From contig JAFTWV010000127.1 of NCBI GenBank assembly GCA_017465155.1, positions 115,277 to 179,276 on the forward strand: a stretch of 64,000 nt of DNA. Reading direction: 5' to 3'. The DNA comes from Clostridia bacterium (lineage in GTDB: Bacteria > Bacillota > Clostridia > Christensenellales > Aristaeellaceae). Positions 7,467 through 16,455 of this stretch are shown one piece after another. Made by a program: the position numbers and the translations under genes. The notes beneath the pieces were generated by a model. The model worked only from the letters and a program-made list of their open reading frames with translations. It was not told the origin of the DNA and searched no databases. Numbering within the stretch: the first letter of the stretch is position 1; each line of letters begins with the position of its first letter.

Positions 7467-8482
7467 GCCCGTTCCTCCTGCGGCGTGTAGGCCGCCATGC
7501 CCAGCTCATCGAAGGTATGCGGGCCGTGATACACTTGCAGCGCCATGTCCAGCAGCGGAATGAGCGCCACCGCGCCGGTACCTTCGCCAAGGGCCATATC
7601 GGCGTACAGGATGGGGGCCATGCCCAGCTCCGCCATGATGCGAACCATCGCAGGCTCCCGGCTCATGTGGGAGGGCAGCATGGCTTCGACTGCCGCCGGA
7701 CAGATGCGGGCGGCGACCAATGCAGCTACGGCAGAAATCACACCGTCTATAATCACCGGCACGCCATGCTTCATGCCGCCCAGAAAGGCCCCTGCCATGC
7801 CTGCGAGTTCAAAGCCGCCGACCTTCGTCAGCACGTCGATGGGGTCACTGTTGTCCGGTTGGTTGACGTGAAGCGCACGGGTGATGGCATCCCGTTTCCG
7901 GATCAGCCCTGCATCGGACAAGCCTGCGCCGCGCCCGGTCAGTTCCTCGGGCGTGCAGATCAGCAGCGCGCAGGCCATCGCCGTAGACGCCGTGGTGTTG
8001 CCGATGCCCATTTCGCCGGTCGCGATCAGCTGATATCCGCGGGCTTTCATTTCGCCAACAAGGTCGATACCAGTCCGAATCGCCTGTTCCACCTGGACGC
8101 GGGTCATAGCGGAGCTATGTGTCATGTTCTTCGTACCGGCAGCGATGCGGCAGTCGATCATGCCTGGAACGGCCACAGCCATACCCATATCTACCGCGAA
8201 CACATCTGTATGGGATACACTTGCCATCAGATTGATGTTGGCCGTCCCCTCTGCGATAGACTTTGCCACCAGCGCCGTCACCTCGCTCCCGGACTGACTC
8301 ACACCTTCAGCCACCACGCCGTGATCGGCACAGAAAACCAGCACGCACCGTTTATTGATGCGCACATCCGGCGTGTCCTGTATCCCGGCGATCTTCACGA
8401 TCAGCCTTTCCAGGCTGCCAAGGGAATTCAGCGGCTTGGCCACATGATCCCACCGGAATTGCGCCTGCTCCTTTGCGTTCAT
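7463..8482 (-). CDS. cobT: Nicotinate-nucleotide--dimethylbenzimidazole phosphoribosyltransferase
   Basis: This 339 aa enzyme makes the alpha-ribazole phosphate (lower-ligand nucleotide) of cobalamin. Family markers are KPLNSLGSLERL at the N-terminus, FCADHGVVAEGVSQS, the GEMGIGNTTAS loop and ALGEGTGA near the C-terminus, which contains the catalytic Glu. Length is typical. Its presence without visible bluB or bza genes means the lower base may be made elsewhere or taken up. Both ends overlap neighbours by four bases. Confidence 0.93.
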   Translation of the reverse strand: MNAKEQAQFRWDHVAKPLNSLGSLERLIVKIAGIQDTPDVRINKRCVLVFCADHGVVAEGVSQSGSEVTALVAKSIAEGTANINLMASVSHTDVFAVDMGMAVAVPGMIDCRIAAGTKNMTHSSAMTRVQVEQAIRTGIDLVGEMKARGYQLIATGEMGIGNTTASTAMACALLICTPEELTGRGAGLSDAGLIRKRDAITRALHVNQPDNSDPIDVLTKVGGFELAGMAGAFLGGMKHGVPVIIDGVISAVAALVAARICPAAVEAMLPSHMSREPAMVRIMAELGMAPILYADMALGEGTGAVALIPLLDMALQVYHGPHTFDELGMAAYTPQEERA

Positions 8483-8760
8483 ATATCCTCCATGTCCGAG
8501 CGTTTTACTACATCAGCAATGTCACCATAGCGAGCCAGGATGGCATCGTAATTGCCTTTTTCATGTGGGAAAGTACATGCCTTGCAGCTTTTGACGCCCT
8601 TTTCGGTATAGGTGCAGCAGCCGCCGCATTTTCTGCCCAGCGCATACAGCGGGCAGAAGCAGAACAGGCAGTTGAAGTCTTCCTCCGACACGCCCTCGTG
8701 ACAAGGGAAATACTCGCATGCCCGGTTCTGAAAGAAGCTGAAGTTATTATTTTCAGTCAT
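8479..8760 (-). CDS. Cysteine-rich small domain protein of cobalamin operons
   Basis: This 93 aa protein has about ten cysteines, grouped as CEYFPCHEG, NCLFCFCPLY, KCGGCC and CKACTFPH. They could bind an iron-sulfur cluster or zinc. The family (PF04071-like) is typically found beside cobalamin genes, but no reaction is established. The start at 8760 is preferred because GAGG lies about seven bases before the ATG; an in-frame GTG two codons earlier overlaps that site. Confidence 0.8.
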   Translation of the reverse strand: MTENNNFSFFQNRACEYFPCHEGVSEEDFNCLFCFCPLYALGRKCGGCCTYTEKGVKSCKACTFPHEKGNYDAILARYGDIADVVKRSDMEDI

Positions 8761-8769
8761 GTTCACACC

Positions 8770-9711
8770 TCACAGCAGGACGGCGATCAGCAGAATCAAC
8801 CCGAGCATCAGCCAGCTTGTGACATACAGCAGCCGGTTGGCCTTGCCGATGTCCGTGCGCCGCACAGGACGATCCGCATCGCCGATGGTGGGCTTTTCAA
8901 TGGGCTTGCCGAAGTAATCGTGGGTGCCGCCAAGCTGAATATGCATTGCGCCTGCTGCGGCCGCTTCGCTCCAGGCACAGTTGGGGCTCTTGTGGTTGGC
9001 ATGATCCCGCCGGACGATGCGACAGGCATTTTTGCCGTCCATGCCCGTCAGGAAGGCGGCGATGCACATCAGCACAGCCGAGATGCGTGCAGGGAGAAAA
9101 TTGAGCACATCATCCATCTTCGCGCTGGACCAGCCGATGTCCCGATACGTTTCGTCCAGATAGCCCACCATGGAATCCAGTGTGCTGGCGGCCTTGAAGC
9201 CCCACAGCAGCACCGGCCCGCCGATGGCAGCATAGAACAGGGGCGAGATCACGCCGTCGGTGGTGTTCTCGGCCACGGTTTCGATGGTCGCCTTGATGAT
9301 TTCTTCTTCGTTCAGGCTTTGGGTATCACGCCCCACGATTCTTGCCACCTGCGTACGTCCAGCCTCAACGCCCTTGTCCAGCGCCTTTGCTACGCCCCGG
9401 GCCTCCTTGGCCATGCAGGTGACTGCAATGCCCATCCAATTCAGCAGGGACATACCGATCAGCAGCGGAATGCAGCCCAGCAAGCTCAGCAGCCACATCA
9501 GCACAGCCACGGCGGCCATGGTCAGCAGCACCGTGGAGGCAGTCAGGAATACCGCGCTTTTGCGGAGGTTTCCGCCCCGCTTGCGCAGCCTTTTCTCCAT
9601 GAAGGAGGTGTACTTGCCGATGATACATACCGGATGATACAGCCACTCCGGGTCGCCCAACAGCAGGTCGAGGACAAAGCCGATCATCAGCGCCAGAATC
9701 CAGTCACCCAT
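8770..9711 (-). CDS. cbiB: Adenosylcobinamide-phosphate synthase
   Basis: This 313 aa membrane protein amidates adenosylcobyric acid with (R)-1-amino-2-propanol O-2-phosphate, the product of the CobD enzyme in the same operon. Signatures include LLLGDPEWLYHPVCIIG at the N-terminus, ETVAENTTDGVISPLFYAAIGG, the DIGWSSAKMDDVLNFLPAR block and SEAAAAGAMHIQLGG. About four to five hydrophobic segments are visible. It begins one base after the cobQ stop, in an operon with essentially no gaps. Confidence 0.93.
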   Translation of the reverse strand: MGDWILALMIGFVLDLLLGDPEWLYHPVCIIGKYTSFMEKRLRKRGGNLRKSAVFLTASTVLLTMAAVAVLMWLLSLLGCIPLLIGMSLLNWMGIAVTCMAKEARGVAKALDKGVEAGRTQVARIVGRDTQSLNEEEIIKATIETVAENTTDGVISPLFYAAIGGPVLLWGFKAASTLDSMVGYLDETYRDIGWSSAKMDDVLNFLPARISAVLMCIAAFLTGMDGKNACRIVRRDHANHKSPNCAWSEAAAAGAMHIQLGGTHDYFGKPIEKPTIGDADRPVRRTDIGKANRLLYVTSWLMLGLILLIAVLL

Positions 9712-9712
9712 A

Positions 9713-11212
9713 TTATACCTCGCCCCGGACGATCTTGTAAATCATGTCCATGTCCACGCTGGCCCGCACGATATCCGCAATGCGGTCAAACTCCCGTTCG
9801 CGGAATACCTCAAAGCTCACAGGCGCCTGATTTTCGGTGGCGATGCCCTTTTCCCTGCGGATGTGGGCCGCAATGGCCGCAAAGAGCTGACCATCGTCAA
9901 ACAGGCCGTGCAGGTAACTGCCCAGCACGTTGCCCCGGGCATTCATCACACCGTCCACCTTTCCGCCGATGCGCAGCCACGGCAGGGCATTTTCGCCCAG
10001 CTGATTGTACCCGGCATGGATTTCATACCCATCCACGGTCACGCCGTTGGCCTCGGCCAGCCAACCGGAAGCGTCCACAACACCGCTTGCCTGGGCGGTG
10101 TGTTTCTCTTTTGCAAAGGTAACCTCCACGTCCAGCAGGCCAAGGCCTGCCAGCTCCGGGACACGGGATTCCACATGGTCAGGATCGTGGAGCTTGCGGC
10201 CCAGCATCTGATAGCCGCCGCACACGCCGATCACCATACCCCCCTTGCAGGCATGTCGCACGATGGCTGCATCCATGCCCCGGTTGCGCATATCGATCAG
10301 GTCTTCGATGGTGTTCTTCGTTCCGGGGAGCACGATCAGATCCGCGTTTTCCAGTTCCCTGGCAGTTTGGGCGTAGCGTACCCGTACCCCCGGCTGCAGA
10401 GCAAGGGACTGGAAATCGGTAAAATTGGAGATATGCTTGAGCTTCACCACAGCCACATCCAGGTCGCCCTGACCTGCTTTTCGCTCAAAGCGCTCGGTGA
10501 CGCTGTCTTCGTCCTCCAGTTCCACGTCCATCCACGGAACCACGCCCAACACAGGGATGTGAATGCGCTCCTCCAGCATCTTTAACCCTGGCTCCAGGAT
10601 TTTCACATCGCCGCGGAATTTGTTGATAATCACGCCCTTCACCCGGGCGCGCTCCTCGTCCGTCAGCAGCATGATGGTACCCAGAAGCGATGCGAACACG
10701 CCGCCCAGGTTGATATCGCCCACCAGGATCACCGGTGCATCCGCCGATTCAGCCATGGACACGTTGACGATATCCCCGGCGCGCAAATTGATCTCAGCTG
10801 GACTTCCTGCGCCTTCGATCACCACGCAGTCCACGGTGGATTCCAGCGCGTCGTAGGTGGCCTTGATGCTTTTGCGCAGGGCGGGCTTGTATTTGTGGTA
10901 CTCCATTGCAGTCATGGTGCCTATGGCTTTTCCGTCCACGATCACTTGACTGCGGCGGTCGCTGGTGGGCTTGAGCAGTACTGGATTCATCCGCACGTCC
11001 GGCTCCATACCGGCAGCTTGCGCCTGGGTCACCTGAGCACGCCCCATTTCCAGGCCATCTCTGGTCACAAAGGAGTTCAGCGCCATATTCTGCGCCTTAA
11101 AAGGAGCCACGGTGTAGCTATCCTGCTTCATGATGCGCAGAAAGGCCGCACACAGCACGCTCTTTCCCACGGACGAGGCCGTGCCCTGGATCATCAATGA
11201 CTTACCTCGCAT
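9713..11212 (-). CDS. cobQ: Cobyric acid synthase (glutamine-hydrolysing)
   Basis: This 499 aa amidotransferase adds four amide groups to adenosylcobyrinic a,c-diamide. The N-terminal dethiobiotin-synthetase-like ATPase domain starts SLMIQGTASSVGKSVL, and the AQNMALNSFVTRDG motif is typical of CobQ. The C-terminal glutaminase domain has VIGVCGGYQMLG, carrying the nucleophile Cys, and SYLHGLFDDG, carrying the His. It is the earliest corrinoid step encoded here, so the corrin ring must be made by genes elsewhere or salvaged. It overlaps cobD by eleven bases. Confidence 0.94.
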   Translation of the reverse strand: MRGKSLMIQGTASSVGKSVLCAAFLRIMKQDSYTVAPFKAQNMALNSFVTRDGLEMGRAQVTQAQAAGMEPDVRMNPVLLKPTSDRRSQVIVDGKAIGTMTAMEYHKYKPALRKSIKATYDALESTVDCVVIEGAGSPAEINLRAGDIVNVSMAESADAPVILVGDINLGGVFASLLGTIMLLTDEERARVKGVIINKFRGDVKILEPGLKMLEERIHIPVLGVVPWMDVELEDEDSVTERFERKAGQGDLDVAVVKLKHISNFTDFQSLALQPGVRVRYAQTARELENADLIVLPGTKNTIEDLIDMRNRGMDAAIVRHACKGGMVIGVCGGYQMLGRKLHDPDHVESRVPELAGLGLLDVEVTFAKEKHTAQASGVVDASGWLAEANGVTVDGYEIHAGYNQLGENALPWLRIGGKVDGVMNARGNVLGSYLHGLFDDGQLFAAIAAHIRREKGIATENQAPVSFEVFREREFDRIADIVRASVDMDMIYKIVRGEV

Positions 11213-12191
11213 GCAGGAGTTCCTCCAATTCGTGTATCAGTTGGTCGTTTTGTTCTTCGGTTTTGACGGCCAGCCGCAGGATGCTCCCCGGCAGCCCGAA
11301 GGACCCGCAGGTGCGCACCAGAATACCTCGTTCCTTCAGTGCTGCTGCAACGCCTGTCATATCCTGCTTGAAATCTACCAGCAGGAAGTTGGCTTGCGAT
11401 GGCTGTACCTCTGCGCCGAGGCTGGTCAACTGCTGCGTGAATCTTTCCCGTCGCACACGGTTGATGGCTGCGTCATGGCGTATTTGATCCAAGTGTTCCG
11501 GCAGACGGGCGGCAATCTCTGTTGCCAACGTACAGAGTGACCAGGGCAGCATGCGCTTTTCCAGCACGGCAATGACCTCCGGTGCACCGCAGATATACCC
11601 GAGCCGAACGCCGGGGATGCATAACGTTTTTGTCATGGAACCCACGACAGTCAACCCTGTTTGTACGTCCCTGACGACGCTGTGTTCCGGACAATAATCA
11701 ATGAAAGCTTCGTCTACGATCAGCTCGCCGCTCCGGTTAACGATATGCTGATGGTGCGCCAGCAGCTCGTTACGCGTCATAACTGCACCGGTGGGGTTAT
11801 TTGGATTGGTGATGAACACGGTATCACCAGGGAAACATTCGCCCTGCCAAATGTCATGAGGTCTGCCGTGTACCGCGGCGCGCTCCGCATATTCGCAGAA
11901 AGTGGGATTGAGCGTCAGTACACGTCCTTTGCGCCGCTGCAGTACCAGGTCGATCGCCGCCGCGCCGCCTGCTGCCGGCAGGATGCAATCCACTGCTACA
12001 CCAGCGTAAGCAGCCAGTCCGCGCCGGGCACGTTTCATTGCCCGGTCGGGGTAGTAGCGCACATCCGCCAGGGCAAACTGCATGGCGTCCATCACCCAGT
12101 CCGGCGACCCCTCCGGGCGGAGATTAGCGGAAAAGTCCAGCCATCGTGCGGGATTTCCCTCCCACACATCGCCCCCGTGAATCACACGCAT
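11202..12191 (-). CDS. cobD: Threonine-phosphate decarboxylase (class I/II PLP aminotransferase fold)
   Basis: This PLP enzyme of about 329 aa makes aminopropanol phosphate for CbiB. It opens with VIHGGDVWE and DFSANLRPEG, typical of CobD. It also has TNPNNPTG, the VDEAFIDY Asp motif, and GSMTKTLCIPGVRLGY, where the Lys of SMTK should hold PLP. The ATG at 12191 is only one base from GGAGGA. A GTG two codons later (12185) has better spacing and gives a MIHGGD start, so the true start is either one. It is first in the operon, directly after the riboswitch terminator. Confidence 0.9.
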   Translation of the reverse strand: MRVIHGGDVWEGNPARWLDFSANLRPEGSPDWVMDAMQFALADVRYYPDRAMKRARRGLAAYAGVAVDCILPAAGGAAAIDLVLQRRKGRVLTLNPTFCEYAERAAVHGRPHDIWQGECFPGDTVFITNPNNPTGAVMTRNELLAHHQHIVNRSGELIVDEAFIDYCPEHSVVRDVQTGLTVVGSMTKTLCIPGVRLGYICGAPEVIAVLEKRMLPWSLCTLATEIAARLPEHLDQIRHDAAINRVRRERFTQQLTSLGAEVQPSQANFLLVDFKQDMTGVAAALKERGILVRTCGSFGLPGSILRLAVKTEEQNDQLIHELEELLHAR

Positions 12192-12196
12192 TCCTC

Positions 12197-12230
12197 CAAA
12201 TAAAACAGCATCCCCCGGACAGGAGGATGC
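12197..12230 (-). terminator. Intrinsic terminator, expression platform of the cob riboswitch
   Basis: On the minus strand a 9 bp stem (12230-12222 with 12216-12208) is followed by TGTTTTATTT, which leads straight into the ribosome site of cobD. Termination here would block the whole cob operon when cobalamin is bound. Confidence 0.78.
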
Positions 12231-12304
12231 CGAAACAGCGCGGATGCTGCCATCCACGCGTGACGCCCTTTCCCATTTGCCCAGAAAAGCGTTGAACCAA
12301 CAAG

Positions 12305-12471
12305 CAAGGCAGGTCTCCTGACTGATCGGCTGGATTTCTCCATCGACTGCGCCTTCTCAGACATACGTCCAATGGCCTGTGCAGCCGCACTACCGAAACA
12401 CAGTAATGGCTGTTGCGCCGGAATCACACCGGCTTCCCTTTTCATCCGAAGGAGCTTCTCCGGACACCTTG
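12305..12471 (-). ncRNA. Cobalamin riboswitch (biosynthesis operon)
   Basis: On the minus strand P1 pairs CAAGG (12471-12467) with CCTTG (12309-12305). Between them lie GGGAAGCCGGTG, the CGCAACAGCC...TACTGTG core and a perfect B12 box, AGTCAGGAGACCTGCC, near 12323-12308. At about 167 bases it has the common size for the class. It should repress cobD-cobQ-cbiB-cobT-cobU-cobS-cobC when adenosylcobalamin is abundant. Confidence 0.93.
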
Positions 12472-12495
12472 ATTGCGTATGTAACCTCACTCGTA

Positions 12496-12524
12496 ATCAT
12501 ATCATATTCAGAGAAGTGCGTCAA
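12496..12524 (-). promoter_or_regulatory. Sigma-A promoter of the cob operon
   Basis: Minus-strand TTGACG (12524-12519), a 17 base spacer and TATGAT (12501-12496). The predicted start near 12489 is just upstream of the riboswitch. Between this promoter and the uxuB terminator (12525-12626) I see no further feature. Confidence 0.8.
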
Positions 12525-12626
12525 TTTGTTTTCAAGTTATCACGGCAGCCGTATGAGGCTTGTCTCATCGCAGCAAAGGCCGCAGCGGCGATAGGTCAAT
12601 TTCATAGAAATCCTCACTTTTTGCAG

Positions 12627-12676
12627 CAAAAAAGCAGCTATGTACTTGAAGATTTTCCTTCAAGCCATAACTGCTT
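12627..12676 (-). terminator. Intrinsic terminator after uxuB
   Basis: A long stem on the minus strand pairs AAGCAG/CTGCTT, TATG/CATA and CTTGAAG/CTTCAAG with small bulges, and is followed by a run of six T. It ends the uxuA-uxuB transcript about 85 bases after the uxuB stop. Confidence 0.88.
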
Positions 12677-12761
12677 GTATTACCTGCATTTCCCGCAACC
12701 CATTACAAGGAGGGGCAAGCCTTCCTCTTCATAATCACTCCTGCAGGCAGTCTGATGTGTT

Positions 12762-14375
12762 TTATGCAAGGTACTTCTTCAGTGTCGCGCGGACAGCACC
12801 GGGACCAGCGAGCATTTCAGCCACGTAACCCTCGACCTTTTCAGCCAGCTTGGCATCATACAGATTCACGCCGAAGATGGACGCATTGGACAGGATATCA
12901 TCCAGCTTGCCCTTCACCGTAGCAGGATCACCCAGCTTCACGCCCTCCAGCTTCGCCTGCAGTGCCGCAAGCATGGGATCGGAGGATACAGGCATGTCCT
13001 TGCCCTCGTCATCCACAGCGATCACATAGCGCAGCCAGCCAGCCAGCGCCAGCGGAATGGCGGTCAGGCTCTGAACATCCAGCTCATCAGATGCAAGATA
13101 GCTCTTGATGGTCTCGCCAAAGCGGATGCCAACCTTCTGAGAGGTATCAGTCGCAATGCGCTGGGGGGTATCCGGAATGAAGGGATTGGGCAGACGCTGC
13201 TCCACAACCTCGTCGATGAAGGCCTTGGGGCTGACAATGCCGGGATCCGTCACGACAGGCAGGCCCTCCATATAACCGATGGTCTTGACCAGCTTGACCA
13301 GCTCTGCATCCTGCATCTCCGCCGCAATGGAATCATAGCCCAGCAGGCAGCCATACACAGCCAGCGCGGTATGCAGAGGATTCAGGCAGGTGGTAACCTT
13401 CATGCGCTCGGTCATGTTGACAGTATCGCGGTCACACAGATACACGCCGGCCTTTTCCAGCGCAGGACGACCATTGGGGAAACGATCCTCCACCACCAGA
13501 TACTGGGGCACCTCAGCATTGACAAAGGGCGCAATGTAGGTATTCCGGCTGGTCACGACAGGCGCCATGTCTTCGAATCCCTGCTCTGCCAGCTGATCAC
13601 GGATGACATCGGCAGGACGGGGCGTAATCTTATCAATCATGCTCCAGGGGAAGGAAACCTTCGTTTCGTCAGACACATAGGCAGCAAATTCCGCCGGCAC
13701 AAGGCCCTTCTTCACCCAACCGTCAACAATCGTCAGCACGGAACCGCGGAGCTTCTCGCCGTTATGGGAGCAGTTGTCCATGGAAACCATGGCAATGGGG
13801 GCAGCGCCAGCCTGATAACGGGCATAGAGCATCGCCGCCACGACAGACATGGCATGACGTGCCTTGTCTGGGCCATTCTCAATGTCGCCGATCACCACGG
13901 GCATCATTTCTCCCGCCATGTTGGTCAGAGCATACCCCTTTTCCGTGATGGTGAAGGACGCAAACTGCAGGGAGGGATTGACAAACGCAGCCTTCAGAGC
14001 CGCCCAGTCCGCTGCATTGGTACAGTCTGCCTTCACGCCCTTGGCGATGGACGCGATGACCTCCTTGTCTGTGGAGCCGTCGGGCTTCAGAGACACCATG
14101 AGCGTCATGGAATCATGGGGCTCATAGATCTTGTCAATGATGTCGTAATCGAAGGTTTCAGCGGCAATGATGCCGGCATCTGCTTCGCCCGCGTTCAGCA
14201 GACGCTGCTGCAGCGCAGCAATGAAGCCACGGAAAATATTGCCCGCGCCGAAATGAACCCACACAGGATTCTTTTCCGTTGCAGCCGCCATCTGCTGCCA
14301 GTCAAACTTGGGCAGCGCAACGCTGGCAGCCGTGTAGCCGGCGACATCCTGAATACCCTGATAAGAGAGCTTCAT
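12762..14375 (-). CDS. uxuB: Mannitol dehydrogenase family oxidoreductase, probable fructuronate reductase
   Basis: This 537 aa NAD-dependent long-chain dehydrogenase most likely reduces D-fructuronate to D-mannonate. The N-terminal VHFGAGNIFRGF is the family's nucleotide motif. The catalytic KVTTCLNPLHTAL segment contains the conserved Lys, Asn and His. The FPWSMIDKITPRP block is also typical. The neighbouring UxuA consumes mannonate, which supports this substrate over mannitol or tagaturonate. It lies 34 bases after uxuA on the same transcript. Confidence 0.88.
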   Translation of the reverse strand: MKLSYQGIQDVAGYTAASVALPKFDWQQMAAATEKNPVWVHFGAGNIFRGFIAALQQRLLNAGEADAGIIAAETFDYDIIDKIYEPHDSMTLMVSLKPDGSTDKEVIASIAKGVKADCTNAADWAALKAAFVNPSLQFASFTITEKGYALTNMAGEMMPVVIGDIENGPDKARHAMSVVAAMLYARYQAGAAPIAMVSMDNCSHNGEKLRGSVLTIVDGWVKKGLVPAEFAAYVSDETKVSFPWSMIDKITPRPADVIRDQLAEQGFEDMAPVVTSRNTYIAPFVNAEVPQYLVVEDRFPNGRPALEKAGVYLCDRDTVNMTERMKVTTCLNPLHTALAVYGCLLGYDSIAAEMQDAELVKLVKTIGYMEGLPVVTDPGIVSPKAFIDEVVEQRLPNPFIPDTPQRIATDTSQKVGIRFGETIKSYLASDELDVQSLTAIPLALAGWLRYVIAVDDEGKDMPVSSDPMLAALQAKLEGVKLGDPATVKGKLDDILSNASIFGVNLYDAKLAEKVEGYVAEMLAGPGAVRATLKKYLA

Positions 14376-14409
14376 AGATTCTTCACTCCTTTATAGCCTG
14401 TCAGTGAGC

Positions 14410-15489
14410 TTACTTCTGGCCCTTCATACGGCACAGGGCTTCCCAGATGCCGTTGAGGTAGGTTGCACCCAGCGCGCGATCATACAGGCCATAGCCCGGA
14501 CGTCCCTGCTCATCCCAGATCATGCGGCCATGGTCAGGACGGATATAGGTATCGGGGCAGGTATCATAGATGGCTTCCATGATATCAAACATATCCAGAT
14601 CGCCGGTAGAAGACAGGTGAGCAGCCTCACGGAAGTGACGATAACCCAGATACTTGACATTGCGCACGTGCATTGCGCCGATGCGGTTCATCTCGCCAAA
14701 GTGACGGATGATGGCAGGAATGTCATTGTCGGGATTGGAGCCCAGAGAACCGGTGCAAAGGCACAGGGTGTTGGCGGGACTGTCATAGAGCTTGACAATC
14801 TTGTCGTAATCCTCCTGAGAATGCGCAATGCGCGGCAGTCCGAAAATCGGCCAGGCAGGATCGTCCGGATGGCAGGCCAGCTTCACGCCAACCTCCTCAC
14901 ACACGGGGCAGACGCGCTCAAGGAAGTACTTGTAATTCTCGCGCAGCATGTCCGGCGTAATGCCCTCGTACTGCTTCAGGGTCGTCTCCAGCAGAGCAAG
15001 ACGCTCAGGCTCCCAGCCCGGAAGGGTGAAGCCCTTGGAATCCTCAGCCGTGCGGCGGACAATCTCCATCGGGCCCATTTCACCCAGATCCGCTTCATTG
15101 AAGTACAGGGAGTTGGAGCCATCCTCCTCAATCACACGCGCAAGATCCGTACGCAGCCAGTCAAACACAGGCATGAAGTTGTACACGATGACCTTAACGC
15201 CGTACTTTGCCAGCGTCCGGACAGTGGAGCAGTAGTTCTTGATGTACTCATCGCGGGTAGGCAGACCCATCTTGATGTCCTCGTGGACATTAACGGACTC
15301 GATCACCTCCAGCTCCAGGCCATGCGCATGCACATAATCCGCCAGCTCCTTGACCTCTTCTTCAGGCCAGTCAACACCGGCAGGCTTGTCCAGCAGGCCC
15401 ATCAGGCCGCTCATGCCGGGAATCTGCTTGACATACTTCAGCGGAATCGGATCGGATTCCTTACCATACCAGCGGAACGTCATTTTCAT
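14410..15489 (-). CDS. uxuA: Mannonate dehydratase
   Basis: This 359 aa metal-dependent TIM-barrel enzyme converts D-mannonate to 2-keto-3-deoxy-D-gluconate. It opens MKMTFRWYG and contains [14 protein letters not shown], the [16 protein letters not shown] metal-binding loop and [12 protein letters not shown], all characteristic of UxuA. The ATG at 15489 is preferred because AGGAGG is nine bases upstream; an ATG three codons earlier sits directly on the ribosome site. Together with UxuB it forms a glucuronate-degradation pair. UxaC and KDG kinase/aldolase genes are not in this window. Confidence 0.93.
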   Translation of the reverse strand: MKMTFRWYGKESDPIPLKYVKQIPGMSGLMGLLDKPAGVDWPEEEVKELADYVHAHGLELEVIESVNVHEDIKMGLPTRDEYIKNYCSTVRTLAKYGVKVIVYNFMPVFDWLRTDLARVIEEDGSNSLYFNEADLGEMGPMEIVRRTAEDSKGFTLPGWEPERLALLETTLKQYEGITPDMLRENYKYFLERVCPVCEEVGVKLACHPDDPAWPIFGLPRIAHSQEDYDKIVKLYDSPANTLCLCTGSLGSNPDNDIPAIIRHFGEMNRIGAMHVRNVKYLGYRHFREAAHLSSTGDLDMFDIMEAIYDTCPDTYIRPDHGRMIWDEQGRPGYGLYDRALGATYLNGIWEALCRMKGQK

Positions 15490-15523
15490 AGGATGCATCC
15501 TCCTGTTGTACTGTTTTCATCAT

Positions 15524-15534
15524 GGCATAATGCC
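15524..15534. promoter_or_regulatory. Palindrome at the uxuAB transcription start
   Basis: GGCATAATGCC is a perfect 11 base palindrome about 10 bases downstream of the -10 box, near the predicted start point. Its position suits a repressor operator. No regulator gene is adjacent. Confidence 0.45.
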
Positions 15535-15543
15535 GTTATTCTC

Positions 15544-15572
15544 ATTATAATTCAGCATCAATACAAAGTCAA
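15544..15572 (-). promoter_or_regulatory. Sigma-A promoter of uxuA-uxuB
   Basis: Minus-strand TTGACT (15572-15567), a 17 base spacer and a perfect TATAAT (15549-15544). Confidence 0.82.
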
Positions 15573-15602
15573 CGACACTTTTTAGAGGTAATCGTACACT
15601 TT

Positions 15603-15926
15603 TCACCACCGGTGCATATTGCGCTCATGCTTGGCATGGTAAACTTTCTCGATAACCTCCGGCTTGATGTCATAGCACAGGCACACGTCATTGAAGTACA
15701 TCATCACGTCGCACAGCTCCTCAATGAACGCCTGCCGGACAGCAGGTTCCTCCATGATCGCGTTGTCACCCTTATGCTTGATCAGCTGTGCAGCCTCCCC
15801 TGCCTCGCACAGCATCCACAGGAGGAGCTGCCTTCCCTTCTCCGGACTCAGGCCGCCCCACTTTTGCTGATACTTTTCCTGCAGCTCACGCTGGATCTGC
15901 TGCATATCGCCAAAGTCCATCGCCAT
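15603..15926 (-). CDS. MazG-like nucleotide pyrophosphohydrolase
   Basis: This 107 aa all-alpha protein carries the MazG/dUTPase-like metal motifs EAGEAAQ (ExxE) and EELCDVMMYFND (ExxD), which bind Mg2+ for hydrolysis of nucleoside triphosphates to monophosphates. It is about the size of single-domain MazG proteins. Two in-frame ATGs at 15926 and 15920 are possible, with GGGAGG upstream. It lies four bases after the acetyltransferase gene on the same strand. The nucleotide substrate cannot be inferred. Confidence 0.78.
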   Translation of the reverse strand: MAMDFGDMQQIQRELQEKYQQKWGGLSPEKGRQLLLWMLCEAGEAAQLIKHKGDNAIMEEPAVRQAFIEELCDVMMYFNDVCLCYDIKPEVIEKVYHAKHERNMHRW

Positions 15927-15930
15927 CGTT

Positions 15931-16455
15931 TTACCGCACCTCCCTGGTCAGATCGCTCCTGATGATTCCATATACGCAAACATCATCATATCCGCCGTCC
16001 TGTCGCGCATAGTGCTGACGAAGCACGCCTTCGCAACGCATCCCGTTCTTTTCGCAAACGCGTCGCGAGGCTATATTCCCTTCCCGTACAGAGCAATACA
16101 CACGGTTTGCTTCCGCCTTCAAAAGCATATATCGAATCACCGCGCCGACTGCCTCGGTCATATAGCCTTTTCCCCGATGACGCGGCGCGATATCATATCC
16201 GAGCTGCACATAGCCGTTGTACGGACTGACCTCCCAGCCCTTTACGCGCCCAATCGCACGTCCATCCAGCGTGATAACCCAATGGAAACAGAACGGCTTT
16301 TCCGCTTCTGCGACCATTAACGCAACTGCTTTTTTCCCTTCCTCCATGGTCATGGCAAGGCTGCGCGCCTCAACAAGCTCCTGCGCATCCGATGCCTGTG
16401 GACGTCGCAGCATAAGCCTGTCTGTCAAGATGCTTTGCGTTCCAATGGGCTTCAT
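15931..16455 (-). CDS. GNAT family acetyltransferase (RimJ/RimL type)
   Basis: This 174 aa protein has an N-terminal TDRLMLRRPQASDA typical of the RimJ/RimL group. It also has the acetyl-CoA binding block IAPRHRGKGYMTEAVGAVI and the C-terminal NIASRRVCEKNGMRCEGVLR. These enzymes acetylate protein N-termini or small molecules. The acceptor here is unknown. It probably shares a transcript with the downstream MazG-like gene. Confidence 0.85.
   Translation of the reverse strand: MKPIGTQSILTDRLMLRRPQASDAQELVEARSLAMTMEEGKKAVALMVAEAEKPFCFHWVITLDGRAIGRVKGWEVSPYNGYVQLGYDIAPRHRGKGYMTEAVGAVIRYMLLKAEANRVYCSVREGNIASRRVCEKNGMRCEGVLRQHYARQDGGYDDVCVYGIIRSDLTREVR

Noticed and set aside
8473-10122. 549-codon open frame on the plus strand opposite cobT, the Cys-rich gene, cbiB and part of cobQ
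   Set aside because: Its translation is His/Gln/Arg-rich with no recognisable family, and it is antisense to well-identified cobalamin genes. Long antisense frames are expected in this codon usage.
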